Below are positions 24,243 to 34,814 of a stretch of DNA of 64,000 nt, piece after piece; within the stretch, counting starts at the first letter, position 1, and each line of letters opens with the position of its first letter. The DNA lies in the NCBI GenBank assembly GCA_012932295.1, contig JAAONU010000013.1, positions 10,938,821 to 11,002,820 on the forward strand, read 5' to 3'. The position numbers and the translations under genes are program-made. Under the pieces are notes generated by a model that was not told the origin of the DNA, ran no database searches, and worked only from the letters and a program-made list of their open reading frames with translations. The DNA comes from Cyclina sinensis (taxonomy: Eukaryota > Mollusca > Bivalvia > Venerida > Veneridae).

Positions 24243-24737
24243 TAGATAGCCTCCTTCTTGTCTCATAGGACGTGTCAAAGTAGCATGTTAGAACGAAAGA
24301 CTATCAACAGGATGTATCATAATGCGTAAAAATATGCCGTAGTAGTTCTTTCTATGATGAAATCTTTCAAACCGAAAAAAATAAAGAAAATATTTCAGAG
24401 GATACAAATCAGAGGTAATCATAAGTTAATGTGCATCCCCTCTAAGTGCTTCAAAGAATGTGAACTTTAGTCAGGGGTGTCTTTTTTAATAAATTTAACA
24501 GTATTATCAAATGTCGATATATAAGTTGCTCTTATGATGCACATTCAAACAGCAATTGATTGAAACAAAGTTTGTGCTGATAGAAGACTGAAAGTGTTCC
24601 TGACTTGCCGAGGTTTGTAAATTGTCTTTCAAATATATTTTGTAGATTGTTAAGTAGTAAGTATGAAGACGTCGTAATTGTTGTGACTGAAATTCGGGAG
24701 AGATTTTTTACAACAATGATTAATCAATATCGCTTAC

Positions 24738-24807
24738 CGCTTTTGACTTTTTCGTGCACGCTGAACCAGATTCATCTCCCGCAGACGATGTTGTAAAACT
24801 AAGTTGC
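24738..24807 (-). CDS. cwo: N-terminal exon of minus-strand cwo copy
   Basis: 70 nt after an excellent acceptor (TTTTAATTTTGCAG) and before donor GCG|GTAAGC. Read with one incoming nucleotide it gives 23 codons: QLSFTTSSAGDESGSACTKK followed by Ser-Lys-Ala. It then joins in phase 0 to the Asp-Pro-Val start of the bHLH exon. A short Ser-rich stretch ending in Lys residues directly before Asp-Pro-x-Ser matches the general layout of cwo N-termini. The exon lacks a start codon in frame, so another exon must precede it. Confidence 0.65.
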
Positions 24808-24911
24808 CTGCAAAATTAAAACAAAAAGGTGAAAACATGAGAGAAATAGTCTAAAGACAATGCTAGAAATGCAGCTGGATTAAGCCTTTTGAAGTTATTA
24901 GCTACAGTTAC

Positions 24912-24958
24912 GAGGTTCCTGCGGTCAGTTGTCTGTTCGTCTGCAGTTTATGTCCCAT
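24912..24958 (-). CDS. cwo: Tentative start exon of minus-strand cwo copy
   Basis: An ATG at 24958-24956 opens 15 codons plus two nucleotides to a moderate donor (CTC|GTAACT). The two leftover bases complete a Ser codon with the first base of the next exon, giving an N-terminus beginning MGHKLQTNRQLTAGTS. The phase match is encouraging, but one in three random donors would fit. The ATG context is weak at -3 and there is no promoter evidence. Confidence 0.3.
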
Positions 24959-24959
24959 T

Positions 24960-25149
24960 AAAATGTAGTATCAATTATTCAACAATTCTAACGTAAAAAT
25001 GTCGTTCAAGAACCTAAATGTCTTCCTGGTCATCATAACTGAAATAAGATCTTTTCGTTACCTAAAGTATTATTAATTGAAATTATTTTTTTTTCTTTTC
25101 AAAAACCAAAGGACCTTTACATTTGATATTTAGTATGTAGCACTGAACT
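24960..25149. other. Upstream flank of minus cwo copy, no clear promoter
   Basis: There is no TATA box, initiator or GC-rich promoter that I can defend immediately upstream of the tentative start exon. If the true first exon lies further right, the promoter could be anywhere in the following repeats. Confidence 0.2.
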
Positions 25150-26860
25150 GCATACCTTTCTAAAAACTGTTCAAATTATGCTCTTTGGGCCACTGATGAC
25201 CCCGCCGCAGGACTTTATTTATATTACTAAGTCTTATAATTATAGGGAAAACTTTAAAGATATATTTTACAAAAAAAACACAAGGTCTAGGGCTTAGATA
25301 TTTTGCATGGAACATTATCTTGAAGTCGTCTACAAAGATTGTTCAAATTTTGCTCTAGGGTTCACAATTGACTTAGCAATGGATGTCTTTTTGTACAAAG
25401 AAATACAACTTTGAAAATCTTCTTGTCAGTTTCAAAAGGCTCAGACCTTAGTATGGCTTACCTCTGCATAATTGTTCAAATTATTTCCTCTTAGTCAAAA
25501 TCGACCCTGCACTAGGTACAACTATTTTACATTCTGTTCTATGAAAAATTACAGATCTTCCTGTCTGAAACTGCATGCCCTTGAGCTAAGATATTTTGTA
25601 TGTAACATTCTTAAGTAGACCTCCACTAGATTTGTTCAGACTGTGTCCTCGGGACCAAAATAGGCCCATCCCAAGGGTCCTATTAATGTAAAATACAAAA
25701 TCTTTGAAAATCTTCTTGTCAGATATCGTAGGCCATAGAACTTAGAAATTGGATATAAAGCATTGTATAGTTGACCTCGACAAAGATTGTTCAAATCAAC
25801 ACCCTAGGGTTAAAATTTACCCTACCCATGAGGTCACTTAATTTATAAAGACTTATATAGAAAAAATAAAAATTCCCTTAATAGTATTTAAGAAATTTTC
25901 ATGTTCATATATCAACCTTAGTCCTTAAACTTTATGTGACCTCGACTTGTATCTCGACTTCTTAATCTTCTTTCTTGTTTTGGCAGCTACAGTATTGAAA
26001 ATTAAACTATTCTTACAATTTTGCATGTAAATTTCAACCTTGACCTACTGTTCTACATTCTTGCTTTCGCAGCAATGGAAAATTGAACTATTCTTATACT
26101 TATGCCTCCGGATTTCAACTTTAACCTTAGCAGACATTAATTTGTACTACTCACCTATTACTGTGCTATGAAATTTGAACCAGAGGTACGATTTTGCATG
26201 TAGATTTCAACTTCAACATTGGGTGAACTTACCTTGATTACTTCATCGACCATGATGTTTAACTGATGGTACGCAGTTGAGCGATCTAGGACCATCTTGT
26301 AAAAGTATTCCCTAAATAAGCCTATGAGAAATAAAATAAACACCAGGGCGGAGCTACAACTAACCACAGGGGAAATTATTTGAACAATCTTGGTAGATGA
26401 CCTCTAGCTAAACCTCCCTTCTAAATATCTAAGCCCAAGGCCTAGAATTTTTTTATTTTGCTTTACATTAACCTATGATAAATCAAATAAATCCCAGGGC
26501 GGCGTGCTGAAATGTATATTCGGACAAAGTGTCGTGAAGATTTGGGCAAACTGTTGGCCCCTAGAGTGTTAACAGGTTTTTTTTGTTTCACCTAGTGACC
26601 TAGATTTTAGTTCTAAATAACCTATATTCAAAATTGAACGAAATCTTAATGGAACATGTTTCATGACGATTGGGGCAAAAATGTGGCCTCTGGAGAGTTG
26701 GGAAGTTGTTTTCTTTAACTTGACCTTGTTTTGATTCTTACATAACCCTAAATCAAAATTTGCCTAGATCTTGTACAGACAAACGTTTGACAATTTTTTA
26801 TGACAGTATGGGTAAAACAGTTGCCTCTAGAGTGTTACCAGCATAAAAAAGGAAGACAGA
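25150..26860. repeat. Degenerate bivalve-type interspersed repeats
   Basis: Reiterated blocks such as AAAGATTGTTCAAAT (25337, 25785 area), CTTCTTGTCAG and TTGACCTCGAC occur every 100-250 bp to about 25.95 kb. From about 26.37 kb a second type with CCTCTAGAGTGTTA and TCATGACGATTGGGGCAAA occurs in two to three units of about 150 bp. The composition and phrasing match common clam repeat families. No intact open frame is present. Limits are approximate. Confidence 0.45.
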
Positions 26861-27885
26861 AGGCAAAGAGACAACCATCGATCCAAAGTATCGATGCCCC
26901 TACAAATGTGGTAGTCATAATAATTGCAAGGAAAGAAAATTCCTTAAACGTCGTATTTGGAAGCAATAATTCTAGGAAAACATGAAATATTAGAAGAGTA
27001 TAAACCGGTAGGGGTCAAAATACCTCAGCATTACAATGCATGCTCTGGCTGTAGACTAGAAATTAATTAGAATTGAGTTAAAGCCAGATCACGTATTCAT
27101 TAGGCTGAATTTATACCCAGTTGACATTTATACAGCCCGGTTGCATTATTGTTACCCAAAATCATAACATAAAATGTCAAGCAGTCCTCAGTATTATTTA
27201 TTTTTCACTTTTCTACTTTGAACTTTATTTGGTACATCTTCAGTCGATTCTTGACTATCCAACCCGTTTCGAGAAATGCGAGGAAACAAAAACGACTTCT
27301 ATGCACATGTTTGTTGATTTTGTTTGTTCATAAATATGATATTCTCACTTGACAAAATACGTTAACTTGTGAAAACATGGAAAGAAAACGTGTGAAATAA
27401 GCTTATATTATTTATTCTTTTCTGACAAAAATTACTGATACCACTTACCAGATTTTGGTTTTGGACAAAGAAAAAGGCGCTACGGCTATACAAAAGAAAG
27501 GGTAGAGAATTATTACTGACTTTAAAAAAAGCCTGAAACTTAGTTTATTTGACTTTAAATACATTTTACTAAAACAGATAAGGCTGAAACAACATGTGAA
27601 TGTAAGTTATTTGATTAAACGTCAGGTGTACTCGAGGCTTAAACCAAACACGAACTAAAGATCTACAAACTGTAGCATGAGGTTTGGCAGACAGAACGTT
27701 GTTTTAGGGAAAATGTAACATTGTGGTAAAGTTTTATTAACCAGTTTGTGGCAGACAAAATTTAACCTAATACGTTTCCTAGCAAATCGCATGCTAAATG
27801 ATATAACTTTGCAAAACCGTTATTTATATTAGTTACATAAACAGAGAATTACAATTTTCAGCTTTGTTGACCAAAACAAACAGTA

Positions 27886-28473
27886 GTGAGCAATGTGACA
27901 ACAGCGATTGCAAAACACTGTGCATTCTTATGGTACGAGATCTAGCACAAATTGTTCTTTTGCTGTTCCAAGAGTCAAATCTGTTGGTATGAAAACTTTC
28001 ATGTATAATGGTATAACCCTGTGGAACAAACTGCCATTGACAATCAAGACTATTTCAAACATCAGTCTATTTAAAATGTCTGTAAAAAACTATCTGATGG
28101 ATAACACTTTGTAAACTGTGATAGCTAGGGACTTATGTGATAACCTACCGGTATCTATTTCATCTGTATTAAATACTGTGTTTTAACTGTAATAATGCTT
28201 AATTTTTACTAAATTCTTATATATACATCATATGACTTTTATTTTTCATATTTCATGTCTCTCTACGTCAAACCATCAATAGTCTTGGACCACAATGGAA
28301 ATAAGGGCCTCCCTTTTTTGTGTTATCCAGGTTATTGATATACATTGACATAGATCATTGCTTATCATGATTGATCATATGTATTGTTTTAATCATGTTT
28401 GATGTAATGTTTTATGAGTATTGTACATTTGTTAACCAAATAAATAAATCAATCAATCAATCAATCAATCAAA
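27886..28473 (+). mobile_element. 3' end of a LINE (non-LTR retrotransposon)
   Basis: The open frame 27908-28114 translates to a typical reverse-transcriptase C-terminal tail: HSYGTRSSTN, PRVKSVGMKTFMYNGITLWN, KLP..IK, then LFKMSVKNYL. The pattern Y.G..LWN.LP..IK…FK…K.YL is characteristic of the C-terminus of jockey/CR1-like LINE ORF2 proteins. A roughly 330-bp 3' UTR follows, with GACCACAATGGAAATAAG, a motif common in such 3' ends. It terminates in an (AATC)n tail at 28447-28473. The 5' part is missing, which is usual for truncated LINE insertions. Confidence 0.7.
28447..28473 (+). repeat. (AATC)n microsatellite tail of the LINE
   Basis: About six to seven AATC units directly after TAAATAAATAAA. 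Such short tandem tails mark the 3' terminus of many non-LTR elements, so this sets the right end of the LINE copy. Confidence 0.7.
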
Positions 28474-28788
28474 ACCGATATAATTCACTCGACAAAATGA
28501 ATTAAGGGTCAAGACTTAGGTTCATAGATTTTTAAATGCAAAAATGTTCATGTAAATGTTAAATTGTGTTTTGCTTTAGACACACCAGTACTTGTGTATA
28601 TATGTGTTTATCTATCCGTAACAGCTCAATTACCCCGTACAGGTCCGTGCAAACACACCCACCCCTCAAAATCAAGTGAAAATCAAATGTGTAGAATAAA
28701 GTCAAATAAAATTTGAATTTTTGATTCGAATCATCTGTTACACTATAGAACTGATTAGTGTGAAGAATCTCTGATGCCTAGAAGGCAC

Positions 28789-29802
28789 ATGTAGGAGGCT
28801 GAGGCAGCCAGAGCAGTCGAACGTCTGCTGGCTGGGCAAACGCCGCGCGAGGTGGCCTATGAGCATGGTGTTAGCCAAAGTGTAATCCAACGACTTTGGC
28901 AAAAGTACCTGGACACAGGCGCCGTCGCCAGACGTCCTCAGAGTGGACGCCAAAGGTTAAAATCTGCTCGAAAAGACCATGCAATCGTTGTCCTGGCAAA
29001 ACGCTATAGGTGTAACTCGGCTGTTGCTCTATATAGTGTCTTTCAAACTGCTTCCGGTGTTCGAATCTCGGTACAAACATATCACAACAGACTCCACGAT
29101 GCTAATTTACGTGCTCGCCGTCCTGTGCTACGTCCTACTTTATCGCCAAAACACCATGCGGCCCGTCTGAAGTTTGCCAGAGATCACGTTAATTGGCTAC
29201 TCAGGCACTTTCGTAATGTGCTATTCACCGACGAGTCCAAATTATGCCTGGACTTCCATGATGGACGTCGGAGTGTATGACGTCAGCGAAATGAGCGCGT
29301 CAGCGAGTGTTGCATATCCAAACATGACAAGTTTAGTAGTGGCTCTGTTATTGTTTGGACGGGCATTTCTTACGACGGGTGTATAAACCTTCACGTGTTT
29401 GTTAACGGCACAGTTACTGCTAGACGTTATATTGACAAGATTCTCCGACCTCACGTCATTCCATATGCTGGTGCAATCGGCCAGGAAGTCGTGTTAATTG
29501 ACGACAATGCTACAGCTCACCGTGCAAAAATCGTGGATCAGTACCTTGACGACCAAGGTGTTGAACGTATGGAATGGCCAGCTAGGTCTCCATAGATGAA
29601 CCCAATAGAACATGCCTGAGACATGCTGCAGCGCCGTGTTTCCGCACGACAACGTCAGTCGTCAACCAGAAATGAGCTGGCTGCTGCCCTTACTGAGGAA
29701 TGGGATCTCATACCACAAAGGGACATCAAAAAACTCATATTCAGCTTCCAGACCCGTGTCAAAGATGTTATCCGAGAACGAGGAGGTCATACTCGTTTCT
29801 AA
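28789..29802 (+). pseudogene. Dead Tc1-like (DD34E) transposase
   Basis: One frame (28792-29802) reads as a nearly full-length Tc1-family transposase of about 335 codons. It has an N-terminal helix-turn-helix (RAVERLLAGQTPREVAYEHG, then SVIQRLWQKY), a second DNA-binding half (RTLSPKH-type linker, here RPTLSPKHHAARLKFA), first Asp in LFTDESK, second Asp in LIDDNATAH and Glu in MNPIEHA. Counting from the second Asp to the Glu gives 34 intervening residues, the Tc1 DD34E spacing. It is disabled by in-frame stops: TAG after the initial ATG, TGA at 29278-29280 where Trp of VWR is expected, TAG at 29593-29595 before MNPIE, and TGA in place of Trp in EHAWD. No frameshift is needed, so this is decay by point substitution. 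Terminal inverted repeats were not identified. Confidence 0.85.
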
Positions 29803-30534
29803 AATTTAACTGATTTCCATATTTCTTCTGATAAGCCATTGTGTTTATTCCACCCACCAGGTCTCAAACACTTTAAAACTGATAGGAGTTGTCTTGAGGA
29901 TCAATCGTGCTACAGTGTTTGTGAAAAACATGTTGCTTTTAGTTTAAATTGGTCACAAATATAATGAATATTTGTCGGATATAAACTTCAGGAAGTAAAA
30001 AAAGTATGTCTTTAAGAACTGCTGTCGTAAGTCCTTGACCATTAATTCTTTTGTTGAGTGTATGAAGAATCTTGATAGAGTTACACTATTCAATGCTTTG
30101 TTCTATTCATCTATTCATTGTGTCTTCAGATAAGAAGAATTTTTAAGATTTTTCTTTCCATGTACATGTAAACATGTGTTCACTTGGGTGGAACCAATGG
30201 GGGGGGGGGTGTAATTTAAACAACTAAGTTTTAAAGCACTGGGCATTGAGATTTTTCATTCATATTGCACTAGGAAAGTGAGTTAAGATTTCTCTGTCCA
30301 TTAAAAACACAAAAGTTACCAAACTTATTACTTAAATATAATAGCTGTGAAAGAAGTTTTACTGCCATTGGGCAAAGATGATTACTTTAAAAGTCAAGCA
30401 ACCATACTATAAGGTATATTTAATTTACTACGAGAGCTGTCGAAGGAAATCGTAGACTGCCTTTGTTTTTTGTTTTTTGTTGTTTTTTTTTCTTACGGTC
30501 AGATATGAAAATGTGAAAAGTCACTTTTAAATGA
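29803..30534. other. Intergenic, nothing recognised
   Basis: The flank of the Tc1-like element. It contains a G(10) run near 30200 and T-rich stretches near 30470. No coding or repeat signature is visible. Confidence 0.4.
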
Positions 30535-30928
30535 CTATAGTGCTCGTTTATACACCAGGGCATCTAAGATAGAATTTATAAAAAAAGTCTGTCGGTGCGC
30601 AGAACCGCCGTGAACTTGTGCTATCAAGTCAGAATGACTGCATCCGGCATATTTAAAATCATAGCTAGAACACGGGGTAATACAAATGTATTCTAGACTG
30701 CTAGCGTATAAGTGACACGGACGTTTTGCACAAGGATGGACATCATCGGCATTGTGTGGGCACGCGCCATATAGAGCTTACAAACACGTTCAAACGCCAT
30801 TCCAGATTAGAGAAATAATGCGGTAAATAGGCAAAGTCCCAGTTTAAGCAAAACAGTGCGGCGAACACTCCAAGAAGAATTGCAGATGTAATACCAAGTG
30901 CACGCTGAGTGGCTCGCCTGTTGTATGA
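30535..30928 (-). CDS. Possible membrane-protein exon(s), family unknown
   Basis: On the minus strand an acceptor (AGTTTTTTTTTCATAG) is followed at 30928 by exactly 49 codons to a good donor (TTT|GTAAGC) at 30782. The translation contains a hydrophobic helix, ALGITSAILLGVFAALFCLN, followed by WDFAYLPHYFSNLEW. Overlapping the donor in another frame, 30777-30535 is open for 80 codons and is Cys-rich (ACPH, HPCAKRPCH, ICITPCSSYDFKYAGC). Both stretches look less AT-biased than their surroundings and more like real protein. They could be one exon plus readthrough, or two parts of a gene separated by a frameshift. I do not recognise the family, and neighbouring exons were not found. Confidence 0.3.
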
Positions 30929-31308
30929 CTATGAAAAAAAAACTAGTGTAGTGGTACCAATCTGACTGAAGTTCACGATCTCCCTACGGTTAGATCTGAA
31001 GACGACACATTTATTTCTGTCTTCTCGATAACCTGGAATTTCCACTATTGTTATTTATATCCCAGCCAATGACACTGTAGCTTATGACGCGTCTCGATAG
31101 CTTACATGTACACACGGCAAGTTCAGACAGTGTGTAAACTTATCTAGCATAACAATGTTTGTTATCGGAAACGGAAAATGCTTAGATATTTTGAAAAAAT
31201 AATATTCTGCACAAACATTAATTTCATTATTTTGGAAGATCTTGATAAATAAATTTACCTGAGTTCAGTGACAGTTTATACTTGGCAGATAATTGTTTGG
31301 GATCCCAG

Positions 31309-31320
31309 CTATATAAATAG
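31309..31320 (+). promoter_or_regulatory. Candidate TATA box
   Basis: CTATATAAATAG is a very good TATA-box match on the plus strand, 190-230 bp upstream of a candidate coding stretch at 31544. In AT-rich DNA such matches occur by chance, so the call rests on the match and its setting only. Confidence 0.25.
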
Positions 31321-31543
31321 ATTTTCACAAGTTGAACATTTACTTCCATGAGGGTGGAAGCGTTGCACTGATTGGCTGATGGATAGGTCACAAGAAGGTG
31401 ACCTTCTATTGGTGACGTTCAGATCCTTATAGCATAGCGATGTTTAGGATACGATTTTAATCAGATTGGTAGTGGTACCAGAAGTATATCTAGCGGTTCT
31501 AGTGAGTTCGTGTGCTCTTTCATGAAATGTTGCTGGTTAACAG

Positions 31544-31678
31544 AACAAGTGTGCACTACAACGAAGCAGAGGACAAGAGAATGTCAATGTTGTGGAAACA
31601 CCACATCTGTCCACCTCAGAAGAAGACTTTAATTCTTATGTCCATGAGGAAAGTCAGTTTGCATCATATTACATGTAA
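31544..31678 (+). CDS. Possible terminal exon, family unknown
   Basis: After a candidate acceptor (GCTGGTTAACAG) there are 44 codons and a TAA: NKCALQRSRGQENVNVVETP, then HLSTSEEDFNSYVHEESQFA and SYYM. The composition (acidic, polar, few Leu/Ile) is unlike translated AT-rich noise and resembles a cytoplasmic tail or protein C-terminus. Other frames over the same bases also give short open stretches, so the frame is not certain. No upstream partner exon was established. Confidence 0.25.
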   Translation, partial: NKCALQRSRGQENVNVVETPHLSTSEEDFNSYVHEESQFASYYM

Positions 31679-32335
31679 TTACCAGGATGCTCCTGGCCGG
31701 GAAAATATTCAACACGGAGTACAATACAAAGATTCCTTAGTCGATTACTTTTTAAATATAATTCAAAATTATTCGCATGTTAAAATTAATATCAGTACAA
31801 TTTAAAAGAAATAAAGAGCAAATTACTTATTTCATGGCTACTGTTTTATTTAAAGGACATCGCATTACTAAATCGAAAAAAAAAGCTTTTCTTGGGAAGT
31901 GCACTTGGACCTGCTTCAAACCATGCGCAAGAACGTTTTCATCTGACTATCAACCTTGAGAACACCATGAGACAATGTCCCTAGCCGATAAGCTATTTGG
32001 AGATTGATGTTAACTCGGATTTTAGCATTCACCGTATACATCAAACCTGGCACCACTAAATATCGCATACTCCCCAAGGTTGAATACGGAACTATCTAGT
32101 CAGCGGTTTGATGACCGCGGCGAAATCAAATGTGCTTTCAGTACTTTATCAGAACTCGCAATTTATGCCATCATGTTTCAGCACAGCAAATGAATAACGC
32201 AAGATCAAAAGTGCTAATTTTTCTGAGGTATTTTTCTAAAGCACATTTAAACGGCTATAGGTTATAGTAATGAAACGACGTTGTTTCGTGTGCGCCGTTT
32301 ATCGTTACGTGATTTATTTTAAGGCATTACTTTTC

Positions 32336-32480
32336 AGTCATTTGTCATTTTGTGAAATTTCAGATGTATGTGAGAAAAAGTTTCATTCAAATTTTATTGA
32401 TCTGAAATTTCAGTCATTTGTCAAGACATTTTGATGAAATTTTAGATGTATATGAGAAAAAGTTTCATTCAAATTTTATT
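32336..32480. repeat. Imperfect tandem duplication, ~76-bp unit, two copies
   Basis: GAGAAAAAGTTTCATTCAAA followed by TTTTATTG occurs twice about 76 bp apart. Each is preceded by TGAAATTT(C/T)AGATGTAT and by a copy of CAGTCATTTGTCA. The two units differ at several bases. No coding content is seen. Confidence 0.6.
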
Positions 32481-32489
32481 GGGTTTATT

Positions 32490-34814
32490 GATTCTTACCC
32501 GTGAAACTCAGTCCTGCCAGGCTTAATATTTGAGCAAAAGCTATTTCAAAGTCCCTCCGATCATGAGAAATATATCACACGGAAAAAATCTGACTGACGG
32601 ACGTACGAACACACATTTCAGCTATTGCTGTGACTATAATAAACCAGACTTGCTAGCAGGCGAATACGATTTTATTTTACCGTAAAGATTCATTAACAAC
32701 AAAATTCAACACAATGTCGATTTCACAATGGCAACTATCCCTGTAAATTACGTCATGTCATGTCACATGACATTATAAAAACTCTCGTAACTGATAGCGG
32801 AGGAAAATAAACGTGAAACATGTTGAAAATTGTCAAAACTAATGAAAAAGAAAATATATCATTCAAATTTAAAAGACTGATTGATAGTTTGTTAGATAGA
32901 CTGGTAATTTATAACTGAAATATTGCAATATACACCGTAAGTGTGTAGAGGGGTGAACAAAGCGCCTTGCATTTAAATCGGCTCATTCACAGAAACTGTT
33001 TTCTAAATACTTATAATTAGGAGTGAATGGTCAGTAAAATCTGCTTCCAGTATAGATTCTTATATTGTGTCGAATTTGTTAAATTATACTCTCCTAGCCT
33101 ATAGTGCGGCGAACAGTGATGAGATTTTATCAAAATTCTTAGTAATTTTCAGTTGTTTTGTTGATTATAGTTTTGACTACACATTAGTGATTGAAGAATA
33201 ATGTCTTTAAGAAGGAATTCCTTTCTTTTTTCACCAAAGGTGTGAACGAGATGCTTACACAATGACTCCATAAATTCATGGAACATTTCATACAGAATCG
33301 TTGTTTTCCTTAAAATAAGCATAATGAACAATATCAGTTTGTAAAGCATTTATCAAAACGATCAAGGAATCCTATTTACTGAATTACAGCAATAAAAAGC
33401 ATTACATACCTTTCAACCGTGTTACGTAATGCCATAGTGCTTCATCTGTTCTTTGATATAACTATTATAATCGTCTTTTTCTTGAAAATATTTCCTGCTT
33501 ATCTGTATTGCAGGTTTGCTTGTTTGTCTTAGGTAAGGTATGAGTAATATTCGGACGGCATTTATTTTATACCACTATCTAATTAGCGAGTTTTAAACCC
33601 GATGAACGTGATTGCCCTCACCATGTCTAGAACGTTCCATGCGGTATTGTGTTCACACTTCTTACATGCAGTTTTGTTCGTGATTTGAAAGTTTCGTACA
33701 TTGGAAGTGTTTATGAAAAGGAATGTTTTTACACAACTTGATATGATTGTTGTATAAAAAGTAACAGTATGAAATAAACCACTTTTTTGTTATTTATTCA
33801 TTTCCAAAACGTATGTTTTACAGTTAACGAAATGATTGATTTAATTTCTGTTGCGTGTAATTGACACGTTCTTCAAGACGATTTGAAAATATAGAATGAA
33901 GCCAAAAAAATAATGAGCGTATACTGTATTGTAATTAATTCATTCTGGAGTGGGACTTGAATCACTAAACGAAATATGGATTTTTCTACTAGTATTTTCA
34001 TGAACACCCATATTTATTTTTAAATATTCATTTGTCAGTCTGTTTTGTATATTATGAACGCAGTGAAACTAATTTAAAAGCTAGCTTTTTTTCCGTAAAC
34101 ATGTGTGATATTAACATAATATTTAGTTATGAAATACTTTTCTTATTGGGTAATCTAAACTCCGATTGCCTTTAAATTTTTTGCCTGTATTTTTCCATTA
34201 TAAATATTAGATGAATTTTGAAAACTGTTAGAAAGACCGGTCGAAGTCAGATCATTCGCGTTTGTCGAGTGCAAATTAATCACAAGCATGTATATAGTAT
34301 TACACAACACTTATCTCACCTTGTTAAGCACCATTGAGACATTTGAGCTGGCATGTCATACTTAGCGAGTCAAACAACAGAAGAGAATAATGAATTATTC
34401 AATATTTATTAACAAAACTATTATCTAAATGAAAATTAGAATAGTAACGTGGTCTAGCGGCATACTTGACACATGGAAAATCGACTTGAAGTTAAGGTGG
34501 ATTCTGGATTGTTCCGTATGATTAGAAATTGCGCGGTGGCCTTTTGCGCTGTGGCCTTTTGCGCTATGACCTTGCTTAGGTAATGCTAGTTTTATTTGGT
34601 TAAAACACTTTCAATATCATAAGTTCCCCTTAGTAAGGTGTGTTTTTAGTACGTGTTACATGCTCAGACTCCCTTGTACTGAAGTTGAAGAGTAAAATCC
34701 TCTAAAGTTCCCAAAAATAAAGACTTTTGTAGTGGTTTGCTCAACTAAATGTTAATAATCAATGCTAACACGTGCACCAATAGAATTTTGGTCAGACGTG
34801 TTTTATTATTTAAA
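32490..34814. other. Intergenic; short repeats only
   Basis: No gene was recognised. Near 34531-34573 a 17-bp unit (GTGGCCTTTTGCGCT-type) is repeated three times. Near 34450, ACGTGGTCTAGCGGCAT resembles a tRNA A box, but no B box follows, so I do not call a SINE. Confidence 0.35.

Larger units (their letters stand above)
15962..24958 (-). other. cwo: Gene span: cwo-like bHLH-Orange gene, minus-strand copy
   Basis: Coding exons read on the minus strand, 5' to 3': 24958-24912 (tentative start), 24807-24738, 21357-21256, 17781-17691, 17266-17102 and 16927-15962. All junction phases agree. The longest introns hold transposons: a 1.73-kb fold-back element and MITE copy B lie between 24738 and 21357. 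The last exon carries a frame break, so as written the locus encodes a truncated product. The stop codon faces that of the plus copy across about 14.3 kb. Confidence 0.75.

Noticed and set aside
30195..30210. G(10) run as a telomere or G-quadruplex feature
   Set aside because: An isolated homopolymer without telomeric TTAGGG repeats. Not interpretable.
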